DNA of 21,418 nucleotides from a virus, in the IMG/VR virus record IMGVR_UViG_3300032113_000002, positions 1 through 21,418 of that record, one strand, 5' to 3'. The translations under genes were made by a program, and so were the position numbers. A model generated the notes under the pieces. That model saw only the letters and a list, made by a program, of their open reading frames with translations. It was not told where the DNA came from and searched no databases. Shown one piece after another: positions 7,528-15,650 of this stretch. Position 1 is the first letter of the stretch, and each line of letters begins with the position of its first letter.

Positions 7528-10500
7528 CTGGAATCCCCATATGCTGTTACATTAGTGTCACTAGAGAAGTTATCTACTGTAGTTTTGGTGATAGCTACAT
7601 CTTCCCCTAGGCTTACTGATACTTCTACATTAGTTGCTTTAGACTCTATATCAATATCTTTAGGCTTAGGTAAACTCACATTCCCTACATCACTTGAAGG
7701 CATAAATCTAACTTCTCCAACACCTGTATCAGATGAAGGTGTAAATCTAGTACCACCGTTTAATAACTCACTTGACGGTATGTATCTAGTACCACCATCA
7801 CCTACCATAGGTTTACCGTCAGGGGTCTTTTGGCTATCAAACTTCATGCTATCCCCACTTAGGAATGCCTCACCTTGTAGCATGACTGCTGCTGTAATGC
7901 CACCTGTTAGTATAGATCCTGATGCTACTCCTGCTACCCCAGACCCTAAAGCTACTCTACTGGCTGTTAATGCACCCCTCCCTGCTGTTGCTGTGTCTCC
8001 TAAAGTAAATAGTCTAGCAGCACCGGCTAACACACCACCAAATCCTGCTGCTACGTAGTTACCTGTCTCACCTATAAAGTTAGTCCCTGTTTCCTTAACC
8101 CTCTCTATCATGTGCTCAGCACTGGATATTCCCTTGTAGCCAGCTCTTGCCTGCTCTTCGTGAACAGTCATACTAGCACTTTGTACTTGGTCTGGAGTAA
8201 CTTCCCCTACAGCAGTTGCCAACTTCTTGTACTGTGGGTCGAAAGCACTTAGTACTGCTGCTCTTTGTTTAGGGTCTTCGTACTTACCAGCCTCTTTCAA
8301 CATACGAGCCATTAAGTCACTACCTGACATAGCCTTAGTAGATTGATAGTCCCCTAAGTTAATAGCAGACATACCCTCGTTATTCCTTAGGGCTAGTAGT
8401 CTCTTTTGCATCCCCGTATACATAGGGACACCTGTAGTCTCTGACTGCATATTTGATGCAAAGTTACCTGTGGCTTGTACCATACTTAGTGCGTCTTGGT
8501 CTGTCATACCACCCTGCTCAGATAGTAAGTATCTAGCACCTCGGGTTTTATCTCCACCCCATCCTGATTCTGCACCTACTCGTATATCTGTAAGTTCAGT
8601 TCCAGCACCTTCTTTGAGTAAGCCGGCTGCACCACCTACAAACTTAGACATAGTTTTGGCGAACCTCATAGTAGCCTGTGTAGCTTCCTGTGATGCCTTC
8701 TTCTGCTTATCCAGCATATTGGTTTGTTCATCAGCCTGTTGTTTAGCCATGGCCAACTTCTTTTTAGCTATGTCTTCATCTAACTTATGTAGCTTATTTC
8801 GTATATCCTGCTCATTCTTGAACCTCTTCTTGTTAGAGGCCATCTCAGCCAAGTCTTGTGACTTCCTGTCCTTATCTTTTGTTCTGGCCGCAGTCTCAGT
8901 AACGTCCATTATCTTAGCAGATAGTGCCTGAGATCTTTTGAACCTAGCAGTAGCATCAGTTGCTTCTTTTCTTTGTGCGGCTTTTTCGCTCTTCTCGGAC
9001 TCAACAAATGATCTCCTCCTTCCTTCCTGAATTGGGCCAGTAAATACTGTTGCTTCAGGTTCAGGCATTGGGCCATTAAATACTGTTGCCCCTAAATCTA
9101 TTGCAGCTTCATCAAGAACCCCTGATGTACCACCTCTTAATATTTCCATACCCTCTCCTGCAAGTTCTATTGATTTATACCCTGCCTCAATTATTCGTTT
9201 CTGTAACGCTGGGTCAGCTTTTACTACATCGTACTCAGCCTTTCTAGTCTGTCTGTTTATCCTGTAGAAGTGTACTTGATCTTCTCCAGTTATAGCCATT
9301 TGGAATTGTAGTTGGTTCATGTAAGTAGACAAAGACTTCTTCATAGCAGCCTCAGTCTTATGTACCTTAAACTCAACTAACCCATGCGACTTACCTGCCT
9401 CATCAAATACCCTACCATCTGGTGATACACCCATCCCTTCGTAGTTAGGGTTCTCTTCAAAGTACGCGTCCTCTACTGTTAGTCCGGTGCCTTCCTTTTT
9501 AGACATGCTCTCGAAAGATTTTCTGGCTAAGTCTTCGTACTCTTGACCTTCTACGATGTCTGCGTTACTGACAAAAGGTTGTGGGTCTATTAAGTTCTGT
9601 GCAGCCATGATCTGTCCTTCCTTAGATAGGAATTTTTTAGACTTACCATCCCTCGCTACTGTCCCTGTTAATGACGCTGATAACTTACCTTTTCTCTGAT
9701 CTTTCCAGCCTTCTGTCCCTTGCTCAAATAGAGTCCCTTCAGATAGCCTTTGCTCAGTATAAGCTAAGTAAGCCTCTCTATCGGAGTTGTACTCTTTAGG
9801 TCTTGGGTCTGCTGGCCCTACAAAGGTATCTACGTAATCTTTATTTAACAGCCTGAGGTTGTTGTCCTCATACAAATACTTATTACTGGCATATGGTTCC
9901 TCTATAACCTTATCTGGGTCGTATACTTCATACCCCTGTGACCTTAGTGACTGGTACGTGTCTGAGTCACTCATACCCTCACTACTGTACTTACCGCCTT
10001 GGTCAGATCCATATACTGTAGCTCCTGCCCTATAATCACCTTTGGTGTTTGTAGATAAATCAGCAGCCACTGTATCTCTCTTCTCATAGCTTAGGTCAAG
10101 TAACTGAGCCTCGTGTATGAAGTCGGATTGGTCTCTTTGTTCATCTGAGATTCCCAACCCTATTACGTGTTTGTAGTTCTGGTAGTTCTCGTCAGAGGTG
10201 TTGAGCATGAGCTTTTGTAGTATGCCTCTTGCCTTCTTAGAGTCAGACACTACCTCATCGTATTCGTTTCTAGCGTCCCTTCTTCTCGTTGTCTTCAAGT
10301 CCTTAATCTGGTTATCAGATAGGGCTCTCTTCTCACCCTTAGAGATCTTCTTAGGTTGTATTAATCCACTGATGTGGGGTTGCATTGCCCCTCTTTGTTC
10401 TGGTGTGAACTTATCCCACTCAGGGCTGTTAGCAAACGCATCGTACTGAGCTCTTGTAAAAGGACTTCCTTGATGCCCTTGCCAAGATGGTGTGCTAGTT

Positions 10501-11369
10501 AAACCGAAAATACCCAACTCATTGGGTAATGGTAGTATAGTACTTGCATATATTAAATCTCCTTTGCGCAAGCCTTCTTTGTATACAGCGTGCTCTCCTG
10601 TCTCTAGGTCGTAAACCTTGGCTGCTGGTCGGTGTTCATTAACCCAGTAGTCTATAATAGCATCTGTTGTGGATGACACACGCTCACCGTATAGGTCTGG
10701 TGCCATCTCCTTCGTCCCTGCCATCTGGTACTTACCGGCTAACTTCTTAGCAAACCCTATTGCCCAATCAATCTCATCCTTAGACTCAGCATCCTTCTCA
10801 GGGCTTAAGTGTTGGCCTATCATTGTACCACCAGGCCCTTGCTTTAGGAAAGCCTCAGCAGTTGTACCCATCATACTCAGAACCATGTTCTGTTCCATCT
10901 TGCTGGCGGTAGGGGACACTGATTCATCAAAGGTGAAGTGTTTTGCCCAGTACCTACTATCTCTTCCTATGGTTTTCTCAAAGGATGATTTTGCTAGGTT
11001 GACAGCATCAACAGCCTCTGCCCCACCTATACGTCTGGCCGCTGCTACTGGGTCGTTAGCAACCAAAGCTGCGAAGGCTTGTACTCTAGGCTCCATCTGG
11101 TCGAACCTTTGTTCCATGAACCCTACGGTAGACATACCATCTAACTCGCTTACTGACTCTGACTCAGTACTAGACTCTGGCTTTACAGATTCTTTGGCTT
11201 CATCTTCTGCTTTCTGTACTTCCTTGAGCCATAGGTCTGCTGCATCCCCTTCTGCGTCATCTTTGTAATCATCTTGTGCGTCTTCCCATTTATTGGGATC
11301 TACGTCAAAGTCCCCAAAGTCTGGTATGTCAGAGTCTAGTACTGAGTCCGAGCCATAATCGTCATCCAT
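7524..11369 (-). CDS. Tape-measure-position protein with embedded lambda-exonuclease-like nuclease
   Basis: This 1281-aa protein is the longest ORF, lying between the frameshifted tail chaperone and the hub, which is the tape-measure slot. Order: an acidic N-terminus (1-75); a 470-residue soluble region without clear homology; a PD-(D/E)XK nuclease (about 547-743) with W555-x3-R559 then SAS, E612 in EGQEYED, D651 in SPDG, E666-F-K668 and YMNQLQF (683-689), all aligning in order with lambda exonuclease/YqaJ motifs; a charged coiled coil (about 790-915); a Gly/Ala-rich hydrophobic segment (about 1104-1172); and three 13-residue repeats (1192-1230). The start has AGGAGG-CTTTAA-ATG. Tape measures set tail length and are often ejected with DNA. 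The nuclease fold is read from motifs; the tape-measure role is inferred from location, coiled coil and hydrophobic segment. I know of no standard tape measure with this domain. Confidence 0.85.
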   Translation of the reverse strand: MDDDYGSDSVLDSDIPDFGDFDVDPNKWEDAQDDYKDDAEGDAADLWLKEVQKAEDEAKESVKPESSTESESVSELDGMSTVGFMEQRFDQMEPRVQAFAALVANDPVAAARRIGGAEAVDAVNLAKSSFEKTIGRDSRYWAKHFTFDESVSPTASKMEQNMVLSMMGTTAEAFLKQGPGGTMIGQHLSPEKDAESKDEIDWAIGFAKKLAGKYQMAGTKEMAPDLYGERVSSTTDAIIDYWVNEHRPAAKVYDLETGEHAVYKEGLRKGDLIYASTILPLPNELGIFGLTSTPSWQGHQGSPFTRAQYDAFANSPEWDKFTPEQRGAMQPHISGLIQPKKISKGEKRALSDNQIKDLKTTRRRDARNEYDEVVSDSKKARGILQKLMLNTSDENYQNYKHVIGLGISDEQRDQSDFIHEAQLLDLSYEKRDTVAADLSTNTKGDYRAGATVYGSDQGGKYSSEGMSDSDTYQSLRSQGYEVYDPDKVIEEPYASNKYLYEDNNLRLLNKDYVDTFVGPADPRPKEYNSDREAYLAYTEQRLSEGTLFEQGTEGWKDQRKGKLSASLTGTVARDGKSKKFLSKEGQIMAAQNLIDPQPFVSNADIVEGQEYEDLARKSFESMSKKEGTGLTVEDAYFEENPNYEGMGVSPDGRVFDEAGKSHGLVEFKVHKTEAAMKKSLSTYMNQLQFQMAITGEDQVHFYRINRQTRKAEYDVVKADPALQKRIIEAGYKSIELAGEGMEILRGGTSGVLDEAAIDLGATVFNGPMPEPEATVFTGPIQEGRRRSFVESEKSEKAAQRKEATDATARFKRSQALSAKIMDVTETAARTKDKDRKSQDLAEMASNKKRFKNEQDIRNKLHKLDEDIAKKKLAMAKQQADEQTNMLDKQKKASQEATQATMRFAKTMSKFVGGAAGLLKEGAGTELTDIRVGAESGWGGDKTRGARYLLSEQGGMTDQDALSMVQATGNFASNMQSETTGVPMYTGMQKRLLALRNNEGMSAINLGDYQSTKAMSGSDLMARMLKEAGKYEDPKQRAAVLSAFDPQYKKLATAVGEVTPDQVQSASMTVHEEQARAGYKGISSAEHMIERVKETGTNFIGETGNYVAAGFGGVLAGAARLFTLGDTATAGRGALTASRVALGSGVAGVASGSILTGGITAAVMLQGEAFLSGDSMKFDSQKTPDGKPMVGDGGTRYIPSSELLNGGTRFTPSSDTGVGEVRFMPSSDVGNVSLPKPKDIDIESKATNVEVSVSLGEDVAITKTTVDNFSSDTNVTAYGDSR

Positions 11370-11382
11370 TTAAAGCCTCCTG

Positions 11383-11628
11383 TTATTCAGAGGCTCTATT
11401 AATGTGCTCTCTGATTTCTAATATTTGATTTAGCTTTTCTAAATCCTGTATGTTGTACGTGCCGTCTTGTAACTCAGCTAATGTACATAGTGGTGGTTTT
11501 GCTATCACTGGTCTAATCAAGAACCCATTAATCTCTGGGAAGATCTTGTTGTAGTCCATAGGGATAGCAGCAGAGGAATCCCCATCACTTAGCTGTCTTG
11601 GGAGGTCTCCTTTGCTAAACCTAACTCG
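11383..11628 (-). CDS. Frameshifted C-terminal extension of the tail assembly chaperone (GT-like)
   Basis: This reading frame is reached by a -1 shift from the upstream chaperone gene. After the slip it encodes 81 residues, starting RVRFSKGDLPRQL, passing through MDYNKIFPEINGFLIRP and ending INRASE, with TAA at 11385-11383. The frame is open without a stop from before the slippery site to its end. It would give a 196-aa fusion (115 + 81). From its first internal ATG it is only 58 aa and has no convincing ribosome site, so it is easily missed. It ends 13 nt before the tape-measure ATG, as lambda G-T and other phages arrange it. Confidence 0.85.
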   Translation of the reverse strand, partial: RVRFSKGDLPRQLSDGDSSAAIPMDYNKIFPEINGFLIRPVIAKPPLCTLAELQDGTYNIQDLEKLNQILEIREHINRASE

Positions 11629-11972
11629 AAAAAACTTAGGTACTGACTCTTGATTACGTGGGCGAAGATCTCTGCTATTTTAAACAAAGACCCTTCAAAC
11701 ATTGAATCAAAACCAGCATCTGTAATTCTGCTGCCGTCTACTCTAGCTGTGCACACGAAGTGCTTTATAAGCAATGTGGTTTCTTTTGGTGTACTTGATT
11801 CTAGGATAGCCCGTATCACAGCAGGGCAGCTGAGTGTTGATATATCTAATAAGTTATCTGTGCCAATGAACTCACCAGCTTTGGTTAAGTTCTCTAGTGC
11901 TACACTAGCCGGCCAAGTTGGTATGTATAACTCTGATCCATCCTTTAGTACTTCTTTGTATAATTCTGCCAT
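11589..11972 (-). CDS. Tail assembly chaperone (G-like product)
   Basis: This 127-aa protein lies between tail tube and tape measure. The frame is open to a TTG at 11999, but ATG 11972 (MAELYKEVLKDGSELYIPTW) has AAGGAG four bases upstream and is the better start. The sequence is mostly helical with no recognised catalytic motif. Position and the -1 slippery heptamer near its 3' end identify it as the short product of the tail chaperone pair, which binds the tape measure and recruits tube subunits during tail assembly. Twelve residues are translated after the slippery site when no shift occurs. Confidence 0.85.
   Translation of the reverse strand: MAELYKEVLKDGSELYIPTWPASVALENLTKAGEFIGTDNLLDISTLSCPAVIRAILESSTPKETTLLIKHFVCTARVDGSRITDAGFDSMFEGSLFKIAEIFAHVIKSQYLSFFELGLAKETSQDS
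11628..11634 (-). promoter_or_regulatory. Programmed -1 ribosomal frameshift slippery site
   Basis: The minus-strand heptamer T TTT TTC lies in frame as AGT-TTT-TTC (0-frame codons for S-F-F at residues 113-115). It matches the X XXY YYZ pattern. A slip of one base leads straight into the open frame that ends just before the tape-measure gene. No strong downstream pseudoknot was found by eye; a short GGAG/CTCC element 16 nt downstream is too tight to be convincing. Confidence 0.85.
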
Positions 11973-11976
11973 AGTT

Positions 11977-11982
11977 CTCCTT
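11977..11982 (-). promoter_or_regulatory. Ribosome binding site fixing the tail chaperone start
   Basis: AAGGAG on the minus strand, 4 nt before ATG 11972. The in-frame TTG at 11999 has no such site and lies within a stem-loop, so this ATG is preferred. Confidence 0.75.
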
Positions 11983-11994
11983 AGTTGATTTAAA

Positions 11995-12023
11995 GGCAAC
12001 CAAAGCCTTAAGCCCTGATTGCC
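11995..12023 (-). terminator. Stem-loop after the tail tube gene, possible attenuator
   Basis: On the minus strand GGCAATCA pairs with TGGTTGCC (8 bp, one wobble) around a 13-nt loop, starting 7 nt past the tube stop codon. Only a short TTT follows, so it is not a strong terminator. It may reduce read-through after the highly expressed tube and sheath genes, or protect the 3' end of their transcript. Confidence 0.4.
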
Positions 12024-12030
12024 AATATTA

Positions 12031-12531
12031 TTAGATTACGTTCAAGCCTACTTCGTCAACATCAGCACCGATCTCACGGTCGATCAGGACTTTCTCAAAA
12101 GTAATAACCCATGTTACAGTGTTCATAGTCTGTCCACGAACAACTGCTGGCATAGCCAAGATGACACCATTCTGCATCATAACCTCATCTTTACCCATGT
12201 TATCAACTAGCTTAGCTTGAATAGGGATAATTGGTTTAGCATTACCTTGTGCTTGATTCTGGAAATGGTTGGCCCAATCCTGTAAAGCTTTGTTTTCAGG
12301 TGAGTTCATTAGTACACTAAATACTAAATCACCAGCTCTGATACGCTGCATGTTTACTACCATGTCACCATACGCCCCGAAGGTTGTAGATGCGATAGGT
12401 GTTTTTCTTGTGATGCTGATTAATTGCTCACCGGCTACGTAGCCTGATACTGTGAACTTTCCATCTCCTACAATGCCTTCGTAGGCTGCTGAAATGATTA
12501 AGTCAACATTTGCAAATGAGTACTGGTACAT
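12031..12531 (-). CDS. Tail tube protein (DUF3277-like)
   Basis: This 166-aa protein follows the sheath. The N-terminus (MYQYSFANVDLII then GFGDG-like VGDGKFTVSGY) and the middle part (TTFGAYGDMVVNMQRIRAGDLVFSV, positions about 49-73) match the pattern of DUF3277-type tail tube proteins of myoviruses with DUF3383 sheaths. The length is slightly above the family's usual. It should form stacked hexameric rings through which DNA and the tape measure pass. AAAAGGAATAAATA-ATG gives a good start. Confidence 0.83.
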   Translation of the reverse strand: MYQYSFANVDLIISAAYEGIVGDGKFTVSGYVAGEQLISITRKTPIASTTFGAYGDMVVNMQRIRAGDLVFSVLMNSPENKALQDWANHFQNQAQGNAKPIIPIQAKLVDNMGKDEVMMQNGVILAMPAVVRGQTMNTVTWVITFEKVLIDREIGADVDEVGLNVI

Positions 12532-12553
12532 TATTTATTCCTTTTAGTTATAG

Positions 12554-13993
12554 TTATTCTGAGAACTCGCCAGCTACAAATACTTTATGTAAAGCACCTG
12601 CACCGACAGCCTTGAAAGATAAGCCTTGGTAAACTCTACCTGTCTTATCACTTGCCGCTACGTTCTCTAAAGCAACTGCTGTAACTACGTAACCATTAGG
12701 CAAGAATGTGCCGTCAGGCAAGAAACCCGCTGCTAGGAACCCATTACGTACACCTGCATCTAAAGACTGCTCTAAGGTATCCTTAGTGACGTTGATACCT
12801 GTCTGTGTGAAAGGGATCTTAGTATTTGATGTGTACAGTAAGTTAAACATATCTTTCTCAATACGATCTTCTAACCATAGTAAACCATGAGTAGTATCTA
12901 ACCAAGAGCCTGATGCTGTTGCGCTATCTACAAACACATTAGCTATGCCATTAACTATCACAAGCACATTACAGTTCTTGCCTTGTAATGCAGCTAGCTC
13001 ACCAGAGGTTAAGTTCTCTACAGTTATAGTAGGTAACTGCTTAAGGTTCATAGTAATAGTGGTGCCGATACCTTCAAAGTTCACACTAGCAATACGTCCA
13101 AATACAGAAGCACTTGGGTACTGGTTTGCGTTCTTAGCAAATACTGTGTGGCTGTATCTAAGTGTCATAGCCTTTAACTGAGAAGCTACGTCTGTTGCAA
13201 TAGCTGTAGATAAAGTGCTTAAGTCATTAGTGGTATTCATGAAGATGACTTTAGAAGCTTCTGCCCATGCTGCTAGGTCTGTTGTGTTCTCGCCTACTGC
13301 TTGTGCAGTTGAATCTCTGTACATCTTATGTGTTACTAAAGCTGTGAAGGCTGTGCCTGCATTTTTAGCTACGTTTAATGCAGTGATAGGTGTCTCTGCA
13401 TCAATACCTTGTGCAATTAATGCTTGATGTTGTGCAAAGCCTAAGTCTTCTGCTGATGTGCCTGTGCCAAAAGAGATTGTGCTGCCCACGCCTGCTGTGC
13501 TTGAAGTAATTAAGAAGCTTGTGCCATTGTGTGTACACACAGCCGTTGACAAACCAGCTAGTAACTGTGCTGTGATCTCTGCTGCTACTTCATCATAGGT
13601 AGTAGTAGCTGTTAGGTTCAATGTAATAACCTCAGCCGTACCATCAATAGTGATTGTTAAGTCACCTGCTGTAATAGCAGACAAACCTGCCACGTCCAAA
13701 GAACCACCGCCTAGTAATACTGCTGATTGTGCTGCATCATACACAGAGATTACTGTGAAGTCTACTGGTGTAGGTGTTTGTGCGTAGTACGCTGTAGCGG
13801 CTTTATAAACTTCAGTTGTTACTGCCCAGTCTACGGATACTTCTACTAAGCTTTTATAAGCCCGTGATCTTTCAGGTACTAAAATACCTGCTTCGTTTGT
13901 AAGGAAGCCTAGGATACCAAAGTTACCTAAAGCTAATCCTGCGGGAGATACAGAAATATCAGCCTTTACAAATTCATTAATGTTAATACTCAT
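12554..13993 (-). CDS. Tail sheath protein (DUF3383-like)
   Basis: This 479-aa contractile sheath subunit confirms a myovirus. The N-terminus (ININEFVKADISVSP....LGNFGILGFLT) and the C-terminal part (near residue 380, LLWLEDRIEKDMFNLLYTS, and NGYVVTA) match the DUF3383 family, whose members include the sheath of several proteobacterial phages. Residues about 100-200 are Thr/Ser/Ala-rich beta, the likely surface insertion. It is paired with the tube gene downstream (22 bp gap). The start has an AAAGGAAAATAA-ATG site. Confidence 0.88.
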   Translation of the reverse strand: MSININEFVKADISVSPAGLALGNFGILGFLTNEAGILVPERSRAYKSLVEVSVDWAVTTEVYKAATAYYAQTPTPVDFTVISVYDAAQSAVLLGGGSLDVAGLSAITAGDLTITIDGTAEVITLNLTATTTYDEVAAEITAQLLAGLSTAVCTHNGTSFLITSSTAGVGSTISFGTGTSAEDLGFAQHQALIAQGIDAETPITALNVAKNAGTAFTALVTHKMYRDSTAQAVGENTTDLAAWAEASKVIFMNTTNDLSTLSTAIATDVASQLKAMTLRYSHTVFAKNANQYPSASVFGRIASVNFEGIGTTITMNLKQLPTITVENLTSGELAALQGKNCNVLVIVNGIANVFVDSATASGSWLDTTHGLLWLEDRIEKDMFNLLYTSNTKIPFTQTGINVTKDTLEQSLDAGVRNGFLAAGFLPDGTFLPNGYVVTAVALENVAASDKTGRVYQGLSFKAVGAGALHKVFVAGEFSE

Positions 13994-14012
13994 TTATTTT
14001 CCTTTTGTTAAT

Positions 14013-14564
14013 TTATAGAATACCTTGAGGTACATCTACGTTAATAAGTGCCTCGTCTACACCTTCATAGATTAGTCCTGTGATACTAATTACTTGTCCT
14101 AGTCTGCCTAAGGTTTCCCTATGTGTTCTTGTTACGTACAATTCTACAGAGAAGCCCTCTCTATCTTCCCAGTTCTTTTCGAGCTGAGCGTCTTCTTGTG
14201 AGATAGGGTTGCACTTAATGTATCCGTACCCTGTGCTTTTCATTAAATCCTTTATAGTTTCTGTAGTCCAACCATTAGCTATCTGTGTAGATGCAACACC
14301 CAAACCATTCACTACTGTTATCCTGAACCTCAGCCGTGCTGCTGAATTGTACTCGTACACGTGCTGAGCTACGTTTCCAAACTCATCCAGAATGTCCTCT
14401 ATGAATCTCCTGTGCGGCAAGCCTACTACGTACTGTTCTATCAACTGTATACTAGCAAACTCTGTCTTAGGTCTAGGGGCATTCTTCTTTGCTGGGTACG
14501 AGAACTTTGGTACGTTTACCATACTATCTACCATGATCTGCATAGCCTGTATGTCTTGTCTCAT
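14013..14564 (-). CDS. Neck (tail) terminator protein, gp12/LIC_12616-like
   Basis: This 183-aa protein just before the sheath gene fits the neck-terminator family (LIC_12616-like) by position and pattern: an N-terminal helix, a beta core (ASIQLIEQYVVGLP at about 37-50, then YEYNSAARLRFRITVVNG at 71-88), a helix with a GYGYIKCNPIS segment, and VELYVTR before an ITGLIYEG end. Such proteins cap the tail tube and sheath where they meet the head. It begins at an ATGA overlap with the previous gene. Confidence 0.75.
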   Translation of the reverse strand: MRQDIQAMQIMVDSMVNVPKFSYPAKKNAPRPKTEFASIQLIEQYVVGLPHRRFIEDILDEFGNVAQHVYEYNSAARLRFRITVVNGLGVASTQIANGWTTETIKDLMKSTGYGYIKCNPISQEDAQLEKNWEDREGFSVELYVTRTHRETLGRLGQVISITGLIYEGVDEALINVDVPQGIL

Positions 14565-14947
14565 AATAACTCCGGTATTTCTTCGGGTGTCTCTAGTAGG
14601 TAGCTATTGAATCCAAACTCTTCTTCATCGGACTTCTGTAAGATGTTATATATAACACCTTTGTAATCTACCAAATCCTCCATATTTAATGAGGGCCATC
14701 TGGTGTCAACATACAATGATCTGTACGCAGAGAATCTATCACCTCCTGTTGTAGGCTTTCGTGCAATGCCTTCGTCAAATTGAGAGAACTTATTACCGGC
14801 AACCGATACACCCCAGAACTTCTCTTGGGTCATGGGTTGTTTTATGTAATCATTGTTCTCGTCATACGCCCCTGTGCCCCCTACGTACCTAATCATAGGT
14901 GTCATCATACGGGCATTGAAGGCTCTGTTCTGCTTCATCGTTGCCAT
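14561..14947 (-). CDS. Probable head-closure (stopper) protein
   Basis: This 128-aa protein lies between the DUF4054-type connector and the neck terminator. The segment DLVDYKGVIYNILQKSDEEEFGFNSYLLE (shown in parts: DLVDYKGVIYNILQ, then FGFNSYLLE) follows the pattern 'x-y-k-G-x-x-Y-x-I' plus a terminal beta strand seen in head-closure proteins of HK97/SPP1 type. It is expected to seal the portal exit before the tail joins. Identification is from position and this weak pattern only. AGGAG-TCTAAA-ATG supports the start. Confidence 0.5.
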   Translation of the reverse strand: MATMKQNRAFNARMMTPMIRYVGGTGAYDENNDYIKQPMTQEKFWGVSVAGNKFSQFDEGIARKPTTGGDRFSAYRSLYVDTRWPSLNMEDLVDYKGVIYNILQKSDEEEFGFNSYLLETPEEIPELL

Positions 14948-14948
14948 T

Positions 14949-15317
14949 TTAGACTCCTATAATACCTGCAAATGTCATACGTAGGAAGTTGTGGTATACC
15001 TGACCATAAGTAGTAGATGCTAGATTAGAGTTAGTTGGTTTAGCTGCACTTACAGCAGAATCAATAATAACGTCATCTACGTCCTGCTTCTTGATTGGGA
15101 ATAGCGATCCACTATCACCTGTCTCAGATGCCTGTGCTACTGCTAGTAAATGTCCTACTAATGCAGACTGTGCCAGTACGTAGAAGTCTAACCATCTATT
15201 CTCATCAGACATGTAGATAACAGCGTCATCAATAAATATCTGTATTCTTAAGTCAGAGTATAGTGTCTGATTAGCAAACTCAGGGTATCTTATTCTAAAG
15301 CTTGCTATATCAATCAT
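14949..15317 (-). CDS. Head-tail connector protein (DUF4054-like)
   Basis: This 122-aa protein begins IDIASFRIRYPEFAN, followed by a helix with DLRIQIFIDDAVIY, then a WLDFYVLAQSALVGHLLA helix. This helical pattern with a PEF near the start is typical of DUF4054/gp6-like head-tail connectors that dock to the portal. The C-terminal TTYGQVYHNFLRM segment is also family-like. It starts at a TAATG overlap with the preceding gene. Confidence 0.82.
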   Translation of the reverse strand: MIDIASFRIRYPEFANQTLYSDLRIQIFIDDAVIYMSDENRWLDFYVLAQSALVGHLLAVAQASETGDSGSLFPIKKQDVDDVIIDSAVSAAKPTNSNLASTTYGQVYHNFLRMTFAGIIGV

Positions 15318-15634
15318 TACACAGCAACCTTAAGTAATAGGGCTTTCTCTTGTAGTTCTTTCTTATTCATCTTGGCAGACAGCTTTACGCCAGCCTCATC
15401 TTCTACCTTAGCAACAATCTCGGCAATCGTAAGTTTAGTTTCAGGTGCTTCTAGGATAACAATAATTCCTGCATCAACTAGTGGCGCTACCTGTGCTTTG
15501 ACTTTCTCAAACTCTTCATCAAGTAGTTCTAGTGTGCTCCCAGCAATAACCTTTACTTTGAAAGGCATACCTTTTGCTACTGAGTAGTTTGCCATTAGGC
15601 TTAGGTTTCTTTTAGATGTGTTTCTTAATTTCAT
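15317..15634 (-). CDS. Small structural-module protein of unknown function
   Basis: This 105-aa protein sits between major capsid and connector. I do not recognise it. The N-terminal half (about 1-60) looks like beta strands with a helix (PFKVKVIAGSTLELLDEEF, then VAPLVDAGIIVILEAP). The C-terminal 40 residues (LTIAEIVAKVEDEAGV, KLSAKMNKKELQEKALLL) look like a helix-turn-helix or LEM/HeH-like tail. It may be a minor capsid or head-joining protein. GGAG-ATATA-ATG supports the start. Confidence 0.8.
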   Translation of the reverse strand: MKLRNTSKRNLSLMANYSVAKGMPFKVKVIAGSTLELLDEEFEKVKAQVAPLVDAGIIVILEAPETKLTIAEIVAKVEDEAGVKLSAKMNKKELQEKALLLKVAV

Positions 15635-15650
15635 TATATCTCCATGTAGG

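Noticed and set aside
10669-11268. Long plus-strand ORF (199 codons) and other plus-strand ORFs
   Set aside because: They lie fully antisense to well-supported minus-strand genes, lack ribosome sites and have no recognisable protein pattern. They are probably shadows of biased codon use.
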